The notes beneath the pieces were generated by a model. It saw only the letters and a program-made list of their open reading frames with translations, was not told the origin of the DNA and made no database searches. A stretch of 64,000 nt of DNA from JBFWRK01 sp050248955 (GTDB lineage Bacteria > Actinomycetota > Acidimicrobiia > Acidimicrobiales > Ilumatobacteraceae), in the NCBI GenBank assembly GCA_050248955.1, contig JBFWRK010000003.1, positions 310,001 through 374,000 of the forward strand, written 5' to 3'. A program made the translations under genes and the position numbers. Shown piece by piece: positions 7,694-14,548 of this stretch (the stretch's first letter is position 1; each line of letters begins with the position of its first letter).

Positions 7694-8919
7694 GTGGCCT
7701 TCAGATACCGCAAGTCGATCAGGATCGTGCCGTGCGTGAAGCTCAATCTGTCCAAGAGTTGTGTCTCTACTTCGCTCGGTCGACGAGGTGTGCCTCGGTG
7801 AACGTCGGGCACGGTCGCGTGAAATCGACCGTCGGGCTCCCTGGTTCGGGCATCTCCTACAGCAAGAGCAGTCCAACAACCTCGAAGTCGAGGAACGCCG
7901 CTGCCGTACGTCAGCAGACTGCCAGGGCCGTCCAGCCGAAGATCCCCGCCGACGACAAGAAGGTGCTCGACGCAATCAGCACGGCGAACATCACGCTGCT
8001 CGATGACATCGCTCGAAAGGGGAAGTCCGAGCATGCGTTGCCCGCAGCGATGCTCGCAGGCTTGATCGCGATCGAGTCGAACGCTGCTTGGGGTCGCCAG
8101 ATGCTCGAGTGGGTATAGGCCCAAGGCCACGATCCGGCGGAGTACCGGCTGGTCAAGACCTACTTGGCCTCAACACGGCTACCGGTGCAGATCACACCAG
8201 AGATCGAGATCGACGAAGCACTCGGCCGCAACCTGATCGGCCTCATGCTCGCCGAGTGGAAGCAGGCCAACGGAGACGTGCACGGCGCAGCCGACATCAT
8301 CGAGCAACTCGAACCGACACCCGCGGCAGCGCTCTCGCTTTCGGAGCTGTACTTCGAACTCGGCCGCTACAGCGAGGTCGTCGAGGTCACCGATGGGTTG
8401 GAGAACGGCGACGATGTCACGGCGCTTCTGCTCGTCTACCGGGGCGTCGCGCTGCGCGAGCTTGGCCACCACGAGTCGGCGCGGTTGGCCTTCAAGGAGG
8501 CATTGCGCGCTCGCAGCAGATCGCGCGAGGTCCGCTTCCGTGCGCTCGTCGAGCGGGCACTGACGTACCACGCCGAAGGCAAGCTTGGACTGGCGCGAAA
8601 GGATCTCGACCGAATCCGCGCAGAGGATGCCAGCTATCCGGGTCTCGCCGACGCCCTCATGCTGCTCGGGCTCGACAGCGTGAGGCCAGAACTCGGCAAT
8701 GACACCGAAGACAGTCCGGCAACGGCGACAGCCCCGGCCCCACCGCTGCCACCGCCGATCTCGGCACGAAGTGGCCCGCCAGCGAATTGGTACACCGATC
8801 CGAGTCGCTCGCACAGTCACCGGTATTGGGACGGCACTGCGTGGACCGAGCACGTTTCCGACAACGGAGTCACCGGGTCGGATCAACTGGCCAACCCCAT
8901 GCCGCCTCCGATCGGCTGA
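7694..8919 (+). pseudogene. Broken DUF4236 - TPR - DUF2510 gene
   Basis: GTG 7694, with GGAGG at 7681-7685, opens a DUF4236 start: AFRYRKSIRIVPCVKLNLSK then VSTSLGRRG. An extra GT at 7790-7791 shifts the frame and gives TGA at 7799. The expected continuation (ASVNVGHGRVKSTVGLPGSG) follows in the next frame. That frame is cut again by an in-frame TAG at 8116-8118 and then resumes as AQGHDPAEYRLVKTYLAS. Downstream are TPR-like helices (8280-8640) and, at the C-terminus, a DUF2510 module with WYTDPS and YWDGTAWTEH. Repairing both lesions gives one protein of about 408 residues. The part from TTG 8164 to 8919 could still be translated. Confidence 0.8.
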
Positions 8920-9051
8920 GTCGTGCCCGTGTCTGAAATTCGTGTGCGCCGCAGGCCCGGGGGCGCGCACAGTACGCGTGCCTGACGACGATCCGACCCA
9001 ACGGGCGCGTCGCTGGTTGCGTTTGTGTCGTTTGTGGTTGATACTGGGCGG

Positions 9052-9471
9052 ATGAGTGCGACCAAGGCCGAGGTGTTCGATCTGGAGGAGCGCGACCGTG
9101 TCGTCGTCGCGGCGCTCGATTCTGAGCAGTCGTCGGTGAGCGTCCGGGTGGGTGACGAGACGGTCGTGCTTCCAGAGAATGCGAACCGGGCAGTGCGGTC
9201 GCTACTGCGCGATCTCGCGACCGGAGTGCCGGTGCACGTCATTCCCGCCGATGCGGAGCTCACGACGCAGCAGGCGGCCGATTTGCTCGGGCTCTCGCGG
9301 ACCTATGTCGTTCGGTTGATCGACCAGGGTTCGCTGCCCGCTCACATGGCCGGCACCCATCGTCGACTGCTCGCGAGTGACGTGCTCGCCTATCGCGAGT
9401 GTCGAGCCTCCAAACTCGCTGCGCTGGGGGAGTTGACCGAGGCTGACGAGGAACTCGGGCTGACCTACTGA
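9052..9471 (+). CDS. Antitoxin with excisionase/MerR-type helix-turn-helix
   Basis: 139 residues. The N-terminal part (VRVGDETVVLPENANRAVRS) is a dimer/toxin-binding type region. Residues about 75-125, TTQQAADLLGLSRTYVVRLI then GTHRRLLASDVLAY, are an excisionase-family HTH. This architecture is the usual partner of the PIN toxin that follows 2 bp later. It should bind the toxin and repress the operon. ATG 9052 is chosen; an upstream GTG in frame lies inside the putative promoter. That upstream segment (9016-9034) recurs exactly at 11788-11806 before a decayed copy. Confidence 0.8.
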   Translation: MSATKAEVFDLEERDRVVVAALDSEQSSVSVRVGDETVVLPENANRAVRSLLRDLATGVPVHVIPADAELTTQQAADLLGLSRTYVVRLIDQGSLPAHMAGTHRRLLASDVLAYRECRASKLAALGELTEADEELGLTY

Positions 9472-9473
9472 CC

Positions 9474-10037
9474 GTGGCGCCGGTCTACGTCATGGACGCC
9501 TGTGTTCTTTACCCAGTCGTCCTTCGCGATCTGCTCCTCACGCTTGCGACCCTTGACGCGTTCGAGCCTCGCTGGACGGATGCGATCCTCGACGAGATGA
9601 CGCGCAACGTGCTCGCCGATCGCCCCAGCATCGACCCAGCGCAGTTCGACGCACGCTCGGTCGGTGCCATGCGGCGAGCGTTCCCAGCCGCGTCAGTCGA
9701 GCGGTACGAGCACCTGATCGACCAAATGGACAACCATCCGAAGGACCGGCACGTGGCGGCGGCAGCCGTCCACGTCCGCGCGTCGGCGCTGGTGACCTAC
9801 AACGTGCGCGACTTCGACAGTGAGCTGCTCCGGCAGCGTGCCATCGCCGTCGTCACGCCACCGCAACTGGTGGGACAACTCGTAGCTGCCGAGCCCAGCG
9901 TGGTGGCCCTCGCGGTGTGGTCGATGGCGGCGCGCAAGAAGCGGCCGCCCATGTCTCCGACGGATGTCGTCGCAGCGATCGTCCGTCAGCAAGGCTTCGA
10001 AGCACTCGAAGATTCGCTTCAAGTTCTGGTCGATTGA
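9474..10037 (+). CDS. PIN-domain toxin (VapC-like ribonuclease)
   Basis: 187 residues. VMDACVLYPVVLRDLLLTLA gives the first catalytic Asp, AILDEMTRN the Glu, NHPKDRHVAAAAV the second Asp and YNVRDFDSE the last acidic group, so the four-acid PIN site is complete. The C-terminal extension of about 50 residues is normal for this PIN subfamily, which pairs with excisionase-type antitoxins. It probably cleaves RNA when free of antitoxin. GTG 9474 follows the antitoxin stop by 2 bp. It lies at the right end of the element, where it may stabilise it. Confidence 0.85.
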   Translation: MAPVYVMDACVLYPVVLRDLLLTLATLDAFEPRWTDAILDEMTRNVLADRPSIDPAQFDARSVGAMRRAFPAASVERYEHLIDQMDNHPKDRHVAAAAVHVRASALVTYNVRDFDSELLRQRAIAVVTPPQLVGQLVAAEPSVVALAVWSMAARKKRPPMSPTDVVAAIVRQQGFEALEDSLQVLVD

Positions 10038-10250
10038 CGCCCGCGAAGCTAGGACGAGGGCATCCCTACTGGCGATCGTCGCGTTAGGGACGGCGCGAAA
10101 TAGAAATGGCCTGAAATTGGCCTCATCCCTAGTTTTGACCCCAGAAACGGGTGGAAACGGTGACACGAGCCGGAATCGAGCGTTCGCGAATCTCCTGCTC
10201 GCGGCCACAGTGCAACACCACGTCACACCAGGAAAACCCGAGACCGTGAG

Positions 10251-10329
10251 CCACACGATCTTCGAAGGCACGAGTGAGATCCAGCAGCTGGTGATCGCCA
10301 GGGCGATATCGGGCATGCGCATCGAGTGA
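10251..10329 (+). repeat. attR-type repeat: displaced original end of the acyl-CoA dehydrogenase gene
   Basis: Reads HTIFEGTSEIQQLVIARAIS then GMRIE and a TGA, the same C-terminus as the intact enzyme except for two residues (Ala for Ser, Met for Leu). It has no start of its own and is the cut-off host 3' end. It marks the right boundary of the element. Confidence 0.85.
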
Positions 10330-10407
10330 TGCAGCGCGTGCGGGAACACCGCAAGGAACGTCCTGGCGACTTCGCGAAATCGGTGCTGCCCCGGGTGTGT
10401 CCGACTG

Positions 10408-11664
10408 TCAGGGGCCGAGGGTGGCGGCGGGAATGACGACGACGCCGTCAGGCCGGGTGTAGCCGTATCCGGTGGCGGTGACCACGGCAAGCGTCGCCGG
10501 TTCGCCGACCTTGGTCGTGTCGACCTTGCGAGCGAAGGTGAGCAGGTTGGCAGCAGCCATCTCGATGTCGGCCTGGCCGAGCTTCACCTCGAACGCCGCC
10601 CAGCGTCCGTCGCCGGCGGTGACGACCGCGTCGATCTCCAGATCGTCGGAGTCCCGGTAGTGCTGCACGGTGCCATCCACGACGTCGGCGAACACCCGCA
10701 GGTCACGCACGACGAGCGCTTCGAACAGGTATCCGAAGTAGTTCAGGTCCGCGAGCAGCTGGTCCGGTCCGGTGCGCAGGGCGGCAACAGCAATTGACGG
10801 ATCACAGAACTGCACCCGTGGCGAGGTGCGCAGCCGGGCCCGCGAACGCAGATGTGACGACCATGCCTCCAACGGGTCGAGCACCATGAGACGTTCCAGC
10901 GGTGCCAGGTAGTCGTAGACCGTCGACCGTGCGATGTCAGAGTCGTCGGTGCTCGCGTCCTGTGCGACACGGGTGACGACGTAGTCCATCCCGATGTTGC
11001 GGGCGAGCGACCGCAGGACCCGCAGCGCAAGCCGGGGATGACGCCGGGACGGGTCGATGGTGGGCAGGTCCACCTCGGTGATCGTGGTGACGTAGTCGAT
11101 GTTCGCCCGCGCCGCAGCGGTGACGGTTCGCGTCAGGTTCAGCGGCCAACCACCACGAACGACCAGCTCGGCGTAGCGGGGCACGGTCACCTCGGTCGGT
11201 TTGGCGGTCGGCCGGTGTCCGTCGAGCAGCGCCGCCAACGACATCTCACCGGTCGAGTCGCCCGATTCGATCAGGCTCATCGGTCGCATCGTCAGACGGG
11301 CGAAGCGACCGGCGCCGCTGTGGCGGCGGGTGTCGTCGGGCGGGGTGGCGGAGCCGGTGAGGATGTACAGCCCGGTGCCTTGGCGGCGGTCCACCTCGGC
11401 ACGGATGTGGTTCCACACGCGAGTGGCGTCGAGCTGCCACTCGTCGACGAGCTGGGGTGGGTCACCGGACAGCACCAGGGTCGGGTCCACCCCCAGTGCC
11501 ACGCGTGCCTGGTCGTCAGTGTCGAGGTAGACGCGGCTGGCGGCCTGCTGTTCGGCTGTGAATGTCTTCCCGCACGCCTTCGGGCCTTCGATCAGCACCG
11601 CTCCCGCGGACGTGAGCCGCTCGGCCAGCAAGGCGTCGACGACACGGGGACGGTACACGACCAC
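10408..11664 (-). CDS. AAA_14/DUF4143-type ATPase
   Basis: 418 residues. Walker A is IEGPKACGKT and Walker B is QLVDEWQ. ILTGSATPPDD is the sensor-like stretch of this family, and RYAELVVRGGWP is typical too. The C-terminal DUF4143 domain has YLAPLERLMVLDPLEAW, LFEALVVRDLRVFAD and AFEVKLG, which resembles a restriction-endonuclease fold. The cellular role of these ATPases is not established; they are common in accessory regions. GTG start at 11664, with four 23-bp repeats directly upstream. The gene lies just outside the element boundary. Confidence 0.85.
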   Translation of the reverse strand: MVVYRPRVVDALLAERLTSAGAVLIEGPKACGKTFTAEQQAASRVYLDTDDQARVALGVDPTLVLSGDPPQLVDEWQLDATRVWNHIRAEVDRRQGTGLYILTGSATPPDDTRRHSGAGRFARLTMRPMSLIESGDSTGEMSLAALLDGHRPTAKPTEVTVPRYAELVVRGGWPLNLTRTVTAAARANIDYVTTITEVDLPTIDPSRRHPRLALRVLRSLARNIGMDYVVTRVAQDASTDDSDIARSTVYDYLAPLERLMVLDPLEAWSSHLRSRARLRTSPRVQFCDPSIAVAALRTGPDQLLADLNYFGYLFEALVVRDLRVFADVVDGTVQHYRDSDDLEIDAVVTAGDGRWAAFEVKLGQADIEMAAANLLTFARKVDTTKVGEPATLAVVTATGYGYTRPDGVVVIPAATLGP

Positions 11665-11673
11665 GTCACCAGA

Positions 11674-11765
11674 CTACACACTGCAGTCGCTCCGGGCTAC
11701 ACATTGCGGTCTGTTGGGGATGCAGATCGCGGCCATTCTGGGCTACAGATTGCGCTTTGAGTACT
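11674..11765. repeat. Four tandem 23-bp iteron-like repeats
   Basis: Units start at 11674, 11697, 11720 and 11743, exactly 23 bp apart. Core pattern: CTACACATTGCGGTC with variations (unit 3 is the most diverged); the first three units end in GGG or GGGG. They sit 10 bp upstream of the ATPase start, so they could be operator sites for it, or remnants of plasmid iterons. Confidence 0.6.
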
Positions 11766-11787
11766 CGGATGGGGTCGTCAGCGTCCA

Positions 11788-11929
11788 GTTGCGTTTGTGT
11801 CGTTTGCGAATGAGACTTGCGCACGGGTGCGTCCAAAGTCGAGTCGATCGATTTTGAGCAGTCGTCAGTGTTCGGGTGGGAGACGAGACGGTCCTGCTCC
11901 CAGCCGATGCGAGCCATGCTGCGCGGACG
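11788..11929 (+). pseudogene. Decayed second copy of the antitoxin gene start
   Basis: The 19 bp at 11788-11806 are identical to the promoter-side sequence 9016-9034 of the intact antitoxin. Then 11850-11925 matches 9120-9198 (for example GAGCAGTCGTC and GACGAGACGGTC) with a small deletion near 11871 that shifts the frame. The helix-turn-helix part and the toxin gene are missing. It marks a second toxin-antitoxin locus that was lost. Confidence 0.65.
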
Positions 11930-12017
11930 CGTGAGGCGTCCGTGCCGAGATCGTTCGACAGCTCGAGCCCTCGAACTGGGCGGCCTGCGTCGCGCACGGT
12001 GCCTACGCTGGCCGGCC

Positions 12018-12641
12018 ATGGCACTTTTCCACCTCGCGACGATCATGCCAACCAAGGCCGAGCTCATCGCCAAGTGGGCGCCGACCCAACCGTGGGGTCC
12101 CCCAGCGGACGTTCCCATCGAGGTGATCGGTTCCTACCGCTTCGACGATCCCGACGGTCGAGTCGGCATCGAGACCCACCTCGTCACGGCCGGCGCGACA
12201 CTGCTGCAGATCCCACTCACCTACCGGGACGAACCCCTCGACGGGGCCGACGACGCCCTCATCGTCGAGATGCAGCACTCCGTGCTCGGCACCCGCTGGG
12301 TGTACGACGGACTGCGCGACCCCCGACTCGTCATCATGCTCGCCGCCGTTGCCATGACCGGCCAGGGCGAGGCCCTCGGCATGGCCGTGTACGACGGCCG
12401 CTGGTACATCGCGCCGAGCAACGTCCGCATCCAGGGAGGGGGCTGGACGCAGGAGCGAGTGCCGGTCGACGGGTTCGAAGTCGAACATGACGACACGACG
12501 AGCGTCGTGCTCCGCAACGACCGGTTCGAGCTGACGGTGTTCCGACGCCCAATGCCCGGACCTCGCCCAGCCATCGGGCTCACCGCGACCTGGGACCAAC
12601 AGCCCGACCCCATCGTGCTCGCCGAGGCACGGGAACGCTAG
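12018..12641 (+). CDS. Maltokinase N-terminal cap-like protein
   Basis: 207 residues. ALFHLATIMPTKAELIAKW, GSYRFDDPDGRVGIETHLV, LQIPLTYRDEPLDGADDALI and HSVLGTRWVYDG are hallmarks of the cap domain at the N-terminus of mycobacterial-type maltokinases and related CG0192-like proteins. The kinase domain is absent, so this is a free-standing cap. Its function is unknown; a role in sugar or aminoglycoside-like metabolism is only inferred. ATG 12018 is the natural start. It is convergent with the DinB-like gene. Confidence 0.7.
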   Translation: MALFHLATIMPTKAELIAKWAPTQPWGPPADVPIEVIGSYRFDDPDGRVGIETHLVTAGATLLQIPLTYRDEPLDGADDALIVEMQHSVLGTRWVYDGLRDPRLVIMLAAVAMTGQGEALGMAVYDGRWYIAPSNVRIQGGGWTQERVPVDGFEVEHDDTTSVVLRNDRFELTVFRRPMPGPRPAIGLTATWDQQPDPIVLAEARER

Positions 12642-12669
12642 ACCGGGCGCAGCCGACCGGCCGTCCGGA

Positions 12670-13164
12670 TCACTCGCCGGTCGAGCCGTCGATCCGTTCG
12701 CGCACGATGTCGGCGTCGCCGTTGTGACGGGCGTACTCGCCGACGAGCTTGTGCAAGTTCCATCGCACGCTGCGCCCGTTGCCCGAGCCGATCGAGTCGA
12801 GCGAGCCGGCGCTGGCGAGCGCTCGATCGGTGGCATCGCACTCGTGGCGCCAGTTCGCCATCGAGCCCTCGGCCATCGACGGATCGACGTCGAGGTCCCA
12901 CTCGGGGCCGCCATCCACGTAGTCGCCGTAGACGAAGGCCAGGTCACCGCTACCGCCGATTGCCCAGGCGCCATACACCCGTTCCATCTCAGTCATGTGG
13001 CGCACCAAACCGAGGATGGTCACAGCCGATGGTGGCGCGGCCGCCGCCGTCAGCTGCTCGGTAGACAGCCCGGTCGCGTTGTTCGCCAAGGCGTCACGAT
13101 GGAACCGGAGCCAGCCGACGACGATGTCGGTCTCGGAACCGTCCGCCGGTTCCTGCACACGCAT
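12670..13164 (-). CDS. DinB/DUF664 family protein
   Basis: 164 residues. ALANNATGLSTEQL, PSAVTILGLVRHMTEMERVY and the C-terminal LHKLVGEYARHNGDADIVRE match the four-helix DinB/YfiT fold of DUF664 proteins, with His residues in GLVRHMTEME and YARHNGDAD positioned for metal binding. Many members are thiol-dependent S-transferases or isomerases. The substrate is unknown. ATG 13164 was chosen because the family starts just ahead of the first helix; earlier in-frame starts exist. Confidence 0.75.
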   Translation of the reverse strand: MRVQEPADGSETDIVVGWLRFHRDALANNATGLSTEQLTAAAAPPSAVTILGLVRHMTEMERVYGAWAIGGSGDLAFVYGDYVDGGPEWDLDVDPSMAEGSMANWRHECDATDRALASAGSLDSIGSGNGRSVRWNLHKLVGEYARHNGDADIVRERIDGSTGE

Positions 13165-13365
13165 CGAGGCATCCACGGCACCACGATTGCACCCCCGGGG
13201 CGGCAACGCTCCATCTCAAACACCCGCCCGTGCCACCTGATCAACTCGGACGTCTACGCAGCCCCGTCGAGATCGGTCCGAGCTCTTCCGATGCTCACGG
13301 CATGGCCCCCGTCAGGTCCGAATGAGTCGGAGCCTGAGCCTTCCCGTCGAAGCGGACGTGGCTTC

Positions 13366-13710
13366 CTACAGAGTGCGGTACTGGAGGTGTACGACGCCGT
13401 TGCTGAATCGGCGCACGTCGAGGAGCGCGAGCTCGGCGCGCGTGTCGGTGGGCAGCGCCGGCTTGCCGCCACCGAGGACGACGGGCCAGATGAACAGGTG
13501 GCACTCGTCAACCAGCCCGGCCCTGAAAGCCTGTGCCGCGAGGTTCGGACCTCCCACGATGAGATCGCTTCTGGCCGCGGCCTTCAGGTCGCGTACCGCC
13601 CCGGGGTCGAAATGGCGTTCGAGCCGAGTGTTGGCAGTTGACACCGCGGCCAGGGTCGTGGAGTAGACGACCTTGTCCGCTGCCTGCCAGACGTTCGCGA
13701 AGTCGCCCAT
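13366..13710 (-). pseudogene. 5'-truncated dihydrofolate reductase-like (RibD C-terminal) gene
   Basis: 114 residues corresponding to the C-terminal two thirds of the family: ADKVVYSTTL, RDLKAAARSDLIVGGPNLAA, LVDECHLFIWPVVLGGGKPA and RFSNGVVHLQYRTL. The N-terminal strand with the LDG motif and most of the cofactor site is missing. Reading upstream in frame, a TAG occurs at about 13765, right by the TetR gene stop. It is therefore a remnant, or at best a truncated protein. Confidence 0.7.
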
Positions 13711-13767
13711 GAGGGTCCGACTGCGCGGCCAGGGCGGCGTCGGTTTCCCACTTGGCCATTGCCGCTC

Positions 13768-14454
13768 CTACATCGCCGCCGACGCATCTCGACGACCTTG
13801 TTGTCCGACAGTACTGGGCGGGGCTGCGCGAGGGTCCAGCCCGGCTTCGAGGACGTCGAGGGCCTGTGCGAGGACATCGACGACGGCGAGCTCCGGGTTG
13901 GCCTGGCTGGTGAGCCAACTCGCCGTGATCGCCGCGTGGACGGCATGGACGAACAGGCGCGGCCGGACGTCGACCGTCGGATCGACCGACATCCGCAGCG
14001 CGACGAGCGCAACGAGGGACTCGAGCATGAGGACCCGTTCGCCGAACAGGCGCGCGAGCAGCGGCGCGTTGCCCTCGGTGATCTGCCGGAGCACCTGCTG
14101 GGACTCCTCCACACCGAACGAGGCAACAGGCACGTCGACATCGTCGATGCGTAGCACCGAGTCGATCGCCGCATGACGAAGGGCGACCATCGCGGCCTCG
14201 TGCGGCGGGCGGCGGATGAGCGCGTCGCGGAACAGGTCACCACCGCGCCGCGCTTCGAGCAGCACGACTCCCTCTTTCCCCTCGGGGAAGTGGCGGTAGA
14301 ACGTCCGCACCGAGATCCCGGCCGCCTCAGCGATCTGCTCGGCGGTCACCGAGTCGAAGCCACGGTCGACGAACATACCGAGTGCCACGCGCTCGATGGC
14401 ATACAGCGTCGCCACCCGCTGGCGCGTCCGTACGCCGGTCGTCTCCTCGGCCAT
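13768..14454 (-). CDS. TetR family regulator
   Basis: 228 residues. The N-terminal HTH is clear: FDSVTAEQIAEAAGISVRTF followed by YRHFPEGKEGV. The C-terminal ligand domain is not diagnostic. ATG 14454 is taken because the HTH starts soon after; longer in-frame readings run into the divergent promoter. Read on the minus strand, TTGACG and TAGGGT are 17 bp apart upstream. It is divergent from the amidohydrolase-P450-ferredoxin operon and probably represses it and itself. Confidence 0.85.
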   Translation of the reverse strand: MAEETTGVRTRQRVATLYAIERVALGMFVDRGFDSVTAEQIAEAAGISVRTFYRHFPEGKEGVVLLEARRGGDLFRDALIRRPPHEAAMVALRHAAIDSVLRIDDVDVPVASFGVEESQQVLRQITEGNAPLLARLFGERVLMLESLVALVALRMSVDPTVDVRPRLFVHAVHAAITASWLTSQANPELAVVDVLAQALDVLEAGLDPRAAPPSTVGQQGRRDASAAM

Positions 14455-14484
14455 TGCCTGCACCCTACGAAGCGTGTCAGACTG

Positions 14485-14515
14485 CGTCAACAGATCTGTC
14501 ATGACATGCCAGATC
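14485..14515. promoter_or_regulatory. Operator-like palindrome in the TetR/amidohydrolase intergenic
   Basis: GATCTG (14493-14498) and CAGATC (14510-14515) form 6-bp arms 11 bp apart, with TGTCATGACA inside. The minus-strand -35 box TTGACG (complement of 14485-14490) is adjacent. The outer ATCTG/CAGAT half-sites equal those of the palindrome at 706-726, although the spacing differs by 2 bp. Confidence 0.5.
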
Positions 14516-14548
14516 GTTGGGGACGCGTCGAGGGGACAGGAGCCGGCG

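Larger units (their letters stand above)
3706..10289 (+). mobile_element. Decayed integrative element inserted in the acyl-CoA dehydrogenase 3' end
   Basis: About 6.5 kb between the two copies of the gene end. It contains an integrase, a DUF3800-like gene, a tRNA-Ile-like gene, a MobF relaxase remnant, an HNH-like gene, a broken DUF4236/TPR gene and a PIN toxin-antitoxin pair. There is no type IV secretion gene and the relaxase is damaged, so it could not transfer itself. The source was probably a conjugative element or plasmid. The boundaries follow from the repeat, not from comparison with an empty site. Confidence 0.8.

Noticed and set aside
3706..10289. Defence-island interpretation of the element
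   Set aside because: HNH-like, DUF3800-like and PIN genes can occur in defence loci, but the set is broken and no recognised defence operon is complete; a decayed mobile element explains it better.
9964..10329. 121-codon frame covering the right end of the element
   Set aside because: Only its last 25 codons are meaningful: they are the displaced acyl-CoA dehydrogenase tail. The rest overlaps the toxin gene and non-coding sequence.
13508..13918. Minus-strand frame bridging TetR and the reductase remnant
   Set aside because: Neither known domain is in this frame; it is the out-of-phase reading across the junction.
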